Below are positions 48,520 to 58,890 of a stretch of 64,000 bases of DNA, one piece after another (positions within the stretch are counted from its first letter, which is position 1; every line of letters starts with the position of its first letter). Position numbers and translations under genes: made by a program. The notes beneath the pieces are model-generated. The model did no database searches, was not told the origin of the DNA, and was given only the letters and a program-made list of their open reading frames with translations. Origin of the DNA: Vitellaria paradoxa (taxonomy: Eukaryota; Streptophyta; Magnoliopsida; Ericales; Sapotaceae); the NCBI GenBank assembly GCA_019916065.1, contig CM034233.1, forward strand, positions 14,549,009 to 14,613,008. Reading direction: 5' to 3'.

Positions 48520-50011
48520 ACAGACAGTAATGGTGCCATTCATAGCCACTAGTTAGTAGCCTAAGCATCCATTAACAGTGCTACTTCCTGAATTTACTTA
48601 ATGCTCGTTTTGGCGCTTGTAAACTAGATAAGGTAAGAGGAAAAAGGGAACACAAATAGAAAATGATTCAACTTTTTGCCTTGTTACTTGCCTCCTGATA
48701 CAAGTGTAAACTCAGAACCTGGAAGCACTAGGAGGAGAAAACCAAATAAATTAATGAATTCTAAAAGTGAACTTCTTTTATTTTTTGGGGGTTCATTTAT
48801 ATTTTCTTTTTACTCCCCCTGAAAAAGCTATGATTAGAGCATAAATTAATTTGTTGAGAGAAGGAAAAGTGAAAAAAAAATTATAAGAATGAAAAATGAA
48901 GTGATGAAAAAATTAAATTTATTATATTTTTTGATTGAGTTAGAAAATAAATCAAAATGAATAAATTTTTATAAAAAAATGTTTAACTTTTACTTGATTA
49001 ATTATAAAAAATTAGTAATTTTATTTTTTTCTCTATTTTATTTTCATCCACAAATTCATATTGCAAACATAGCATAAATAATGTCCTAATACATGCAATT
49101 TTGTTTTCCTTCACCTTGCTAAGTTTATGAACCAAGGAAACTAGCTACAAGGGGGCAGTAATTTCCAGGCATACGATTGATAAGAGTGATGAGCGGGAGA
49201 AACATTTTAAGGACCAACTCTTTAAACCCATCTCTCAATTCTAGTGCACCAATAAAGTTGTTCGTTTGTGATTCTTATTACAAGTACTGAATTCCTAAAA
49301 CTTCTCTTTGGTTAATAGAAAGACGTGCGAGTGAATAAATTGCTCTTCCCCAAATTCTGTGCATAGGTTGGTGCAATGTTAAGGTTCCCAGGCCATGGCA
49401 ATACCATCAAATTTTTAACAAGGTATCGCTCCAATCATCAGTACGCTGTAGAGTAATTCTTGTGCTGTTGATGTATCCGAGTCTTTCATCGTACAGCTAA
49501 GTTTTCTCCTTTAAATGGTTGCAACCCACGTTAATGAATAAAAACTGTCGGTGAGAGGGAAATAAAGCACATAAACACTCTCAATTTTCATTGATTTTAA
49601 CCTTGTATTACAAGATTTTACAGAACATTCTTTTTGTACCTGAACTCAGTCGAGTTCTTCTTCACTCACTGCCACCTCCATAGTATTACACAATCACTTC
49701 TATTTACAGTTGAAGGCTTGAACCTACAGACAAAATGTATTTCGGTGCATTTAACAAAATGAGCTGATTGTTAATTTGGGTGATTGCTGCCGTGCGGTTT
49801 TACAGTGCTGCTGGTGCTTCTTCTTTGTCAACAATGGAGACACCGTCCTCCTTTCAATTTTTGCCCCCCCATTTGGATGGAAGCCGGCTCAACAAAAACT
49901 GCTTTGTCTTATAGATAAATAATTTAAAAGAAAAGGGTGTAAATGAAAAGGGTGTAAAGTACCTGTACATACAAATGGTATAGTCTAGCCCCTGAGCTTG
50001 AGTCAGTTCAA
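48520..50011. other. SEP-FLC spacer, no gene recognised
   Basis: A relatively balanced segment lies at 49100-49900. The part 49560-49700 (TTTTCATTGATTTTAACC, TTGTATTACAAGATTTTACA) resembles antisense copia LTR text, but no boundaries can be drawn. No open frame of note. Confidence 0.35.
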
Positions 50012-50363
50012 GGATCCGTTTGGTGGTCTAAAAAATTAAAAAAAAAAAAAGTAAAATTTTTGATAATTTAGATAATTCTTTCGCGTTTGGTAAATTTAGA
50101 GAAAAATTGTGATTTTATCTGTGTTTAGATCCTCAGATTTAATTAAAAATTTTAACTTTTATCAATTTTTTTAATTTTTAATAATCTTTTATTACCTTCA
50201 TCAATTTTGATGCTGCTACTTTTGATAAAAAAAAGGAAAAAAAATGAGACTCCAAACGCCGCTTTTGTGAGTCGTTATTTTTTATTTATTTATTTTTTTC
50301 ACATTCGGTAGAAATTAAAAAAATAAAATTAAAAAAAGTTGTTTTTTTTGGGAAAACGGGCCC
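50012..50363. repeat. MITE-like element
   Basis: The left end GGATCCGTTTGGTGGTC and the right end GGGAAAACGGGCCC are inverted at the outer 12 or so bases. The interior is A/T-rich. Confidence 0.45.
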
Positions 50364-50779
50364 TGACGATACTCTGCTGACGGTGACTGACGAATCGCAT
50401 ACTGGGCTCACTCTAGTCCTGCAGTGGGAGGTCACATTCAAGCACATCGATCATTGAAATTGTCTGGAGGAATAGATTGGCAGATCACGCGTGATCACAC
50501 ATTTAGGTGGCATTAAGATAGGATAAGGTGACCCTACTCTGAAGATAACGTACTATTATTGTCTCTCAGAAGAAGAACTTCGCTAGCATACAAGTCTTTG
50601 TGGGGGAAAACAAATCCAGCGCGTCATGCTTTTGTTCAATGCCACGTGTAGCAGGGACGCACAACATATATGAAAAATCAGAAGTTAAACTAATTTAATC
50701 TTTTTTTTTTTATCCGGTTGATTAATTCAGTTATAACAGAAAATTCGTTGATTTTGATTTAGTTCTCACATTAGTCCAC
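50364..50779. other. Balanced-composition spacer segment
   Basis: Not AT-rich and not obviously repetitive. It contains a GCCACGTGTA (G-box core) near 50641 and a GATCACGCGTGATC perfect palindrome at about 50482-50495. No gene is seen; it may be a regulatory segment, which is inference. Confidence 0.3.
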
Positions 50780-51083
50780 CGGCCGTTTTGAAGTTTAATT
50801 TTTTGTAATTTTTAGTCAAAGATTGGTGATTAAAAATTTTGATTTATCCGGTAAAATAAGTAATAATTTTTAATAATTTTGATAATTTTTAGACGTTTGA
50901 TAAAATTTTTGATAATTTTTAACAAAATTTGATAATTTTGTATTTATTTGGTAAAAATTTTGATAATTTTAAGTTGACAAGTTAATGTAACTAATTAAAA
51001 AAGTCACAAAAATTAATGTTTTGCCAAACACTTGAAAAACAAAAATTGATTGTTTTATGTTCAAAATTTGTCCACCAAACTCT
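50780..51083. repeat. MITE-like element
   Basis: The left end CCGGCCGTTTTGAAGTTT and the right end TTGTCCACCAAACTCTA are loosely inverted. The core has TTTGATAATTTTTAACAAA-type words shared with 15815-16168. Confidence 0.4.
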
Positions 51084-51164
51084 ACTAATATTTATAGGTC
51101 AATCAAAACTAATTATATGATCTAATTTAATTTTAAAATTTTATTTTAATATAAGAGCAATAAT

Positions 51165-51690
51165 TTATATTATAAAATATGATGATTTTTTAAAATATCT
51201 ACCTCACAAAATAAGATTCAACGGTTGAGAATTATTTTTTTCTTTCATCCAACGATTGAGATCATTTTTATATTTTTAACTTCTCGCTCAATTCGTATTT
51301 TAGTGAACCTTAGTACTATCTATCTCACAAAACAGTTTAAACATTTTAAAATTTACCATATTTCAAGGGTAAAGATTGTTGTAAATTAAAATTGTCAACT
51401 TAAATTTCGCTTAATTATGGTTTCTAAGAAGTTGGATTTTTTTAAATTAAAGCAGCATATTTGTATTTTTCTTTATGGTGTTTATCAAAAATTAATTGGA
51501 GAGAAAAAGAGATTAAAACACATGTAATAGCTTGTAAGTTTAAAGTTTTGAGAAAAAAAATTAAAACTTATAGATTATCATAATTTTTTCGATTTAAACT
51601 TCTTGTTCAAAATTTCAACTATATCAAAAATTTAATATTAATTTTATTCAGAGTACCGCAAGTATGAAATATTATTAGTATATTATAAAT
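51165..51690 (+). repeat. Dispersed repeat D, copy in the SEP-FLC spacer
   Basis: Same order of blocks as 32880-33405 (ACGATTGAGATCATTTTTAT, ATATTTCAAGGGTAAAGATT, TTATCATAATTTTTTCGATT). It lacks the 33-bp duplication of the intronic copy. Confidence 0.65.
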
Positions 51691-51809
51691 CTGAACCCAA
51701 CAAAATTAAATTAATTCATTCGGAAAAAAAAATCAAATTAGTTCCGGTATATTGTGCACGTAAGTAGTCCGCGAAGGGGGCCACATAGGAAGTGCATATA
51801 TCCAAACAC

Positions 51810-52339
51810 GGGCGGAGCTACGTTGTGGCAAGGGGGGCAAGTGACCCCTTCAATTTTTTAGATAAAATTACTAAAATGTCCTCTTTATTATTTTAATTTT
51901 ATTTAAAAATTAAGATATTTTGATTTTATTAAAAATTTAAAGTTAATTCAAATTTTTTTAACATATAAGAAGTTTAAAAGAATCAAACTTGGTATTTGTT
52001 ATGAAATAAAGTGTACCTTTTAATACATTATTGCATATTTTTATTTATACTATCAGCAAATTTAGTATATAACATAATAAATTCTATAGATAATAAAATT
52101 TAATAATAATTATATTTTTTGTAGTAAAGGATATCTCTAATAAACTTCAGGTGCTTGAATCATTAACTGTGATAAATATATTCACTAGTTAATACTCAAG
52201 AATAATTTATTTTCTCTCTAAAAATAACATCGTTTTTCTCTTACTCTTAATTGAAAAATAAATCGATTGTTATTTTTTTTAGATATTCGGTATTCCCTTG
52301 ATACCCGGTGCCCCTTAAACAAAAATTCTGATTCCGCCC
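51810..52339. repeat. Non-autonomous DNA element with GGGCGGA ends
   Basis: Begins GGGCGGAGCTACG and ends CTGATTCCGCCC, so the outer 7 bases are exact inverted repeats. The 530-bp interior is AT-rich without coding capacity. Ends of this type are common on plant hAT-like non-autonomous elements. I find no convincing 8-bp target duplication, so the class is tentative. Confidence 0.5.
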
Positions 52340-53931
52340 TTTTATCCAAAGGCATAAATTGCAAAATAAAGATGGCCACCAATGTTGGTGTCCTGGCCGT
52401 GATCTCCATCAGCTCCGAACCAAGGGGAGAGAATGATACATCGATGTCATCTTGTTTTCTAAAATCGGCAAATACTTTTCCAGCCAATAACAGCCAAGCA
52501 GATATGAGTCAACGGGTCGGTCCTTGTCTTCTTTTTATCGCTGAGATGGGATTTACATCCTCGTTAGGCCCGCCTGGTTGTCAAAAATTAATAATTTTTA
52601 ATAATTTTTTTCTTTTTAGTATTTAGCAACGTTATCAAAAAATTATTAAAAATTTTTTAAATTTTTATTAAACAATTAAAATTACTAAAATTTTTTAAAA
52701 ATTTTAATTTTTTATCATTCACATAAAAAATTTTTATTCTTAAGCGTCTTAACAATTGCGTCCCCCCACCCACCCACCCACCCAAAAAAAACAAATGCGC
52801 CACTAATGATGCATTCGGACATCCTTTTTCTGCAAATCAAATCCTATCCATAAACTAAAAGTGAACTTATCCACATTTGATAAATATCATCCAACCAATA
52901 AATATATAATATAAGTTAATTTGTGATATTATTTTGGACCAATATTACCATATATAGATATGAATATAATATGAATACAAGCCAAGTTAATTACTAAAAC
53001 AATACAAGCAAGACCCCGCGTACCCAAACTAGTCGAACCGGGAAAAAACAAACAAAAACAAAAAAACCAAACAAACAAACAAAAACAAAAAACCAAAAAA
53101 TAAAATAAAATAAAAGAAAAAACAAATTCAAAAATGTTGTAACAAAAAATAGTCTGCCAAGTATTTTTCGAATAGAAAATATATATTTTGACCAGAAATT
53201 ATATTTAGAAATGTCAAAATTATACGTACGTGCCAGATACTCACTTTATCTGCTCATTTAGAGATAGTATGGAGATACTAATAACGGAGATGGGAACATG
53301 AACAAGTATAAGAATTTTAAAGTGTTTCTGAATGAGGAATGAGACAGATATAATAGCCTTCAGCCTATCTCGTACTTGTTTAAGTACTCATTTATAAATT
53401 TATATATTTTTATTTTTAATATTAATTTAATATATATAACATATATTTTTATTTAATATATAATATTTTTAATATTTATTTTGCATATATAACATATAAC
53501 CTATACTTGTTATTATGTTTAGCAGATAAATGAGGACAAGGTCGAAAAATCTGTTGCTTAGCGAAGACGAGAATGGAGGAAATTTTCATTTTCAAAACAA
53601 GGACCAGAACAGGAAAGGAAACGAAAGAAGGTATTGCTAAATAGGGATAGAGACTAGGAAAGCGGTACCTATCCTATTGACAACTCTAATTGTGTTTTAG
53701 TTGAATTGGGAATAAAATAATTTACTAATTACTTCATTCAATGCATTCAAGTGTACCAAGGAACAAAATTAGAACAATATCTTTTCAAGTTCACTTTCTT
53801 ACCAACTCAACACTTATATCATCACTAATATTTAATACTCTGCCTATAACTGCTATAGTCAAATCATTAAAATTAAGATAATGTTTATCGAATATTTTAC
53901 ATTTATAAATATAGTATATGTATAGTAAATG

Positions 53932-53962
<31 letters not shown>

Positions 53963-54912
53963 AGAGTGTCCCTAATTGAAACTCTCTTTGGCCATTTTAT
54001 TGCATATTTGTCAGGTTCGTAACGGGAAAGGAGGAACGTAGGGTAAATTATCTAAAAAAATGAAAAATTACACCTATTTCTCATTAATATTTAGATAATT
54101 ATTCTTACCATCTTCAATATCTAAAAGTTACTTGCCTCTCTTTATTTTAAATTATTATTAATATTAAATTTTTTTTATAAAATTAATTGTTAAAATTTAA
54201 CAAAAAAAATGTCAAAATAAATAAAATTTTAAATATTTTTTCTATTTTATTTCCTACCCTTTAACGTTTCGTCAGTTTTTCTTTTTATAAAAATTCCTAA
54301 AAACAAAGAAATTTAAAATTTTTATAAAGAAAACTAATGAAATGTGAGAAAGTGAAGAGTAAAAAAGAAAAATACTTAATTTGACATTTTTTATTAAGTT
54401 TTAATAATTAATTTTTATTGAAAATAGTTCAATATTAATAATATTATAAAATAAAAAAAGATAAGTATAACTTAAAAGTACTAAATATAATTACTTAAAT
54501 ATTAAGAGTAAAGATGTGTAATTCACTAAATAATATATATATTATATATATATATCACTAGTGCCAGCCGACTTTTTATCCAGCAGAACCATGTTTGTCT
54601 TCGCAATAAAATAAGTGCACTGCACCGGACCTATTATTTTCCTGTACCTATAGCAAGTGGGACGGGAGCCGGTGTCCTGTGTCTCCGGCATCTGTGAGTA
54701 CAACCCATTAGGATTTCACGTGATGCTCGCCCCCACGGACCGTGCAAACACACTCCCAAATTCTCCCTCGCCCCTCTTCTTCCGCCACATGACATGAGGG
54801 AAGAACCGCCTCTTCACTGCATATATATGATATACATATATATATGGGGATAACTCTGACAGCATTTTGGATGTGACTGGCCATGAAAAATTTCGTTGGC
54901 ATGTGTTGCAAT
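52340..54912. other. SEP-FLC spacer, no gene recognised
   Basis: 52340-52560 is an island of balanced composition with overlapping open frames on both strands that match nothing I know. 52567-52745 is another MITE-like fragment (GGCCCGCCTGGTTGTCAAAA start). A CCCA repeat lies at about 52762-52785, AAACAAAC repeats at 53040-53110, and a (TA)n tract at about 53936-53962. 54580-54900 is balanced and contains no clear gene. Confidence 0.4.
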
Positions 54913-55075
54913 TTAGGACCGCTCGGTTGATCAAATTTTGATTAAAAAATATAATAAAAATAAAAAAATATGACATAAATGTGATATGTATTAAAATTTA
55001 ATTAGAAAAAAGTATAAAAAATAGTAAAAAAATTGATGAATTATGATAAAATTTAATAAACCAAACAGGACCTTA
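54913..55075. repeat. Tourist-like MITE with TTA target duplication
   Basis: The 157-bp element (54916-55072) begins GGACCGCTCGGTTGATCAAA and ends AATAAACCAAACAGGACC. It is flanked by TTA on both sides (54913-54915 and 55073-55075), the target duplication of PIF/Harbinger (Tourist) MITEs. Confidence 0.65.
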
Positions 55076-55349
55076 TGTTTAAAATCACTGCAATGTCTTT
55101 GCTAAATTAAGGCGAAGGGAAAAGTAAAATTAAGTTATTAAAAAATTATAAAAAATATTTGTACTTAAAAATAAAAAATTTATGAAATAGTAGAAAATTA
55201 TTTTAATTATAACTTTACTATCATCCAAACATTTTAATTTAACTTTTAACGTATTGTTTATTTAAAAATATTTCCAAGTCAAAAATAAAATACTTTAATT
55301 CTAGTAAGAAACTGATTGCCTAAGGTTATACTTTACTATAAATTTGAGG

Positions 55350-55777
55350 GTGTAAAGTAGGGGTGGAAACGAACTGAGCTGTTCGTGAGCTACTCGAGCT
55401 CGACTCAAGCTCGATTCGTGAGTTAAACGAGCTCGAACCGAACTTGATTTTTGGTTCGTTTTGGATTCGAGCTCGAGCTCAAACCTAAAGAAGCTCGGCT
55501 CGAAAGTTCGTGAGTAGACTCTGTTAGAATAATATATATATTTTTAATAATATTTTTATTATATTTTTTAAATATATTATATTTTAAATCAAAACGACGT
55601 CGTTTTGGTTTAATCGAGCTATTCGCAAGCTTAATCGAGCTTAAATTCTTCTTTATCGAGCCAAGCTCGACCCAATATAAAAGCTCGAATCAAACTCGAG
55701 CTCGAGTTCAGTATAAAAAACTTGAGCCGAGCTCGAACATATTAAAACTCGGCTCGTTTTCCACCCCTAGTGTAAAG
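55350..55777. mobile_element. hAT-type MITE with perfect 8-bp target duplication
   Basis: The 412-bp element (55358-55769) begins TAGGGGTGGAAACGA and ends TCGTTTTCCACCCCTA. It is flanked by identical GTGTAAAG copies (55350-55357 and 55770-55777), the 8-bp signature of hAT insertion. The arms are long, GC-richer than the surroundings and full of GAGCTCG/CGAGCTC motifs, so the element forms a long imperfect hairpin around an AT-rich centre. No coding. A decayed inverted relative lies at 61440-61805. Confidence 0.92.
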
Positions 55778-55849
55778 GCTAATATCAAAATTAAGAACAA
55801 TATTACGTACTCTATAATTTTAATAACTTTTTTTTTATTGGTAAGTGAT

Positions 55850-56362
55850 TGGAGCACTCGGGTGGTGAGGAGGTTTTGTGTGAAACTTTTATCACTCAGT
55901 CAAGAGCCGTCTTCACTATAATTTTAATAACTGATGTGTCTATCTACAAATTTTTACAATTTAATCATAAAAGAAAAAAAAAATTCTAGTTAGCAAGGTA
56001 TCTTGCTAATAATTAGTCTTCTCTAGGTGTTATATAACTTTTTTTATTATTTTTTTTGTTTGATAACATTTAAGTATGTTGTCCATATTCATAGTATATA
56101 TATATATAATTCAATTAAAAAATCCAGGTACATATTAGATATTAACTAAAACTTTCAAATAACAGAATTCGTGTATTGATTAAAAATTAATTTTTTTAAA
56201 AAATCATTTATGAATTTTTCTTTTTTTTTAAATATTTTCTTATAGATATAATATGATTAAATCTATTAATAAAAAATTGATAAAAAAGTAACGCATAAAA
56301 TGAAAGAGAAAGACTTAAAACGGAAAGGCAAAACTTAAAAAAAAAAAAAAAAAAAGGACTAA
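55850..56362. other. AT-rich spacer
   Basis: No gene. Contains an (AT)n run near 56098-56110 and an A run at 56338-56356. Confidence 0.45.
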
Positions 56363-56741
56363 GGTGCCGTTTGGAGTAGCAAAGTTCAAAAATTTTTAAA
56401 AATCTTAAAAAAAATTTTAACTTTTTCAAACTCCAAAAAATTATAGCTTTTTTTAAAAAATTTATCAAAATCTATTGGAACAAAACAAAATAGTGCGTTC
56501 CAACAAATTTTGTTAAAAGTTAGACTGACATTTATACCAAAAAATTTCACAAAATTTAAAAAATTTTCAAGATTCTCTATCAAAATTTTAGCACGTGTTA
56601 CTTTATTTAATTTTTAATAATTTTACATCAAATTAAACACAAACATCCAACTATCATTTCAAAATAACTTTTTATGCTCTAAATTCTAAAAAAATTTCAC
56701 TTTTATTTTTTTTTAATTTTTTTGGGACTCTAAACGATCCC
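56363..56741. repeat. MITE with 21-bp imperfect inverted ends
   Basis: The left end GGTGCCGTTTGGAGTAGCAAA and the right end (inverted) GGGATCGTTTAGAGTCCCAAA agree at 16 of 21 positions. The interior is A/T-rich. Confidence 0.55.
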
Positions 56742-56787
56742 TAGATAATGAGATGTCAATTAGTAACAACCAATTAGTTCACATATA

Positions 56788-56921
56788 GGGTTTGTTTAGA
56801 GTAAGAAAAATTGAGATAAATTGAGAGTTCGTAATGCGTGCAGTGAAAGAAAAAAATTGATGTGATATAAAGTTAACAGAGATTTATAGAGATTTTTAAT
56901 GTTTTTTTATGCCAAACGCAG
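56788..56921 (+). repeat. MITE family A, copy 2
   Basis: Starts GGGTTTGTTTAGAGTAAG and ends TGCCAAACGC. It shares with 2575-2731 the core GAGTTCGTAATGCGTGCAG through TTATAGAGATTTT with only a few differences. Confidence 0.6.
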
Positions 56922-56930
56922 TCATATTGA

Positions 56931-57074
56931 TGCGTTTGAAGTTATAAAAAAGAAATAAAATAAGATAAATTATAGGTCCATGCTTCATGCATTGAAATAA
57001 AAAATAAATAATTTTTAAAAATTTTTAATATTTTTTACCATTTTTCGGTGCTCTTTATTACCTCAAACGGAGCT
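56931..57074. repeat. Small MITE-like element
   Basis: The left end TGCGTTTGAAGTTATAAAAA and the right end CTTTATTACCTCAAACGGAG are inverted. It lies immediately beside MITE family A copy 2. Confidence 0.5.
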
Positions 57075-57419
57075 TAATAGCTCTATTCGCGCATACAACG
57101 ACGAGTTTTTTTTTTTTTTTTTTCTTTAACAAAATTTTATACCATCAAAGTAGCTAGCATGTGAGGACCGAAGCAGAATTGAAACCTTGCCAGATTCGTT
57201 GAAAAATCCAAAACGCAATTTTGCTAAACAAAAAGTTTGCCAAGTGTAGGACTCGCTGAATGCTCATTGGAAAACTCTCAAATGCGTGTTTTGAAAAGTA
57301 GACCAAAATTTTGAAAGAAAAAAAAATCTCACCTCTAGCAACAATAGGGTCAAATTTATTAAACAGTGTTTGAGAAGCGGTTAAACGTGTTTGAAAATTT
57401 GTTTGCTTTTCACAGTGTG

Positions 57420-57590
57420 TCAGTGAAAATGGTGGTGCCCCGGGCCTTGATGCACTGATTGGAGGGTTTACTTCCTTCTTAGTTGATCGCTGGTTCGAAT
57501 CTACTTTCAGTATGGTATCTTAAATGAATATGGTAGTCCGAAAATTTTGTCATACCTTGGGTTTTCAAAAAAGAAAATAAAAATGATGAT
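57420..57590 (+). mobile_element. SINE-like relic
   Basis: A perfect B-box-like GGTTCGAATCT at 57492-57502 is preceded 50-60 bases upstream by an A-box-like GGCCTTGATGCACTG region. It is followed by a unique body and a short A-rich end (57570-57590). The class is inferred from the pol III boxes only. Confidence 0.4.
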
Positions 57591-58479
57591 AATAGCCATA
57601 AATCAAATTTGATTCGAATAAATAAAAAAAAAATGGACTTGAATTAATTTTTAAATACTTAATTTAAATATTTTATTATTGGACACAATTAAGTTTATTT
57701 ACACTCTTAGCATTAGAATTCGAATCTATATGTAAAAATTTGGTACAATTCATTAAATCAAAGCGATACATCTTTTCAACTATTGAATTATTCAGCACAA
57801 TAATCTTAAAATTATATTAAATAATTTACTTAAATAGGAAGCATATGATAATTTTCTAATCTTTATTTGCACAAAAAAAAAAATTATAGGCTGGGCTACT
57901 TTGACTAAAATATAAAAGTGAGAAAGTCAAATAAAAAAATTTAAAAGCACAAGAATAACAATAAATATTATATTAGAGTGTTTAGAGTTATAAAAATTAA
58001 TATAAGTTTTTAAAAATTATAATCTCATACTTTATACAGTGATAAAAAATTTTAATTCTATACAAATTTATTTATAAGATTTTATAAAATTCCAATCGAG
58101 TTTAATATCTAAAAGAGGGATGCTGTCACTTTCATTTTTATTTTTATTTTTGAAAAGAAATGACCGGGTTACCACAACCGCCCCGTTTCGGTACCTGTCA
58201 TAAATAGGAAAAAAAACATTTATCGGGTAAACGGTAAACCTACCAGAACAGGAAAAAAAAATCATGCCCTTCTATTGTTGATTGCCACGTGTCTACATTT
58301 TTCTCCTACTCTGGAACTTTTAATTCTCGACTTTCTGTAGACCGAATTTCCCTTTGAACTAACGAAGGCTTTTGTAATAAGAGTCGCTTTCCGAAATTCT
58401 CACCTTTCTCGTCGTTCTAATTCTTTGGGTTTTGAAATTAGGGCTCATAGTAGTAACACAGAGCGAAGCGAGGGAGAGA
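57591..58479 (+). other. FLC-like upstream region
   Basis: AT-rich to about 58100, then balanced from 58130 to the start codon. This part probably includes the promoter and 5'UTR of the FLC-like gene. A TATA-like CATAAATAGG lies at about 58199-58208, about 270 bases before the ATG; its use is uncertain. Confidence 0.4.
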
Positions 58480-58667
58480 ATGGGGCGAAAGAAGGTGGTG
58501 ATGAAGCGAATCGAAGACAAGAGCAGCCGGCAAGTGACATTCTCGAAGAGGCGCAGTGGATTGATTAAGAAAGCTCGAGAACTCTCCATTCTCTGTGACG
58601 TCGAGGTCGCTCTCGTCATCTTCTCCAGCCGTGGCAAGCTCTACGAGTTTTGCAGCGCCGGCAACAG
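58480..58667 (+). CDS. FLC: FLC-clade MADS-box gene, first exon (partial gene)
   Basis: Exon 1 encodes a full MADS domain: [20 protein letters not shown], then [20 protein letters not shown], then [16 protein letters not shown]. The signature [17 protein letters not shown] is that of FLC/MAF-type proteins of eudicots, distinct from SEP ([17 protein letters not shown]). The exon ends in phase 2 before a GTTGCT donor; it is 188 nt, one codon longer than the usual 185. FLC proteins repress flowering by blocking FT and SOC1. No I, K or C exon is found in 58668-64000, which is filled with transposons, so the gene either continues past the right edge with an intron over 5.3 kb or is truncated. It lies head-to-tail 11.2 kb downstream of the SEP gene. 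Confidence 0.88.
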
Positions 58668-58890
58668 GTTGCTCTCTCTATCTCTTTCTACTCTCTCGCT
58701 CTCACCACTCATGTTCATGCTCAGATCTTGTTTTTCAGTTTCTTTGATCGTTTTCACTTTAAACCTCTATGCGCTGCCTTATTGTTCTGAATTATGTTTC
58801 TGTAATGTAATTTTGCTTTTGTTTGGACAGTTGAATCATGATTCATTACAGCTTGTTTGAATCTGTGTTATTTGCACGATTTGTAACTTA

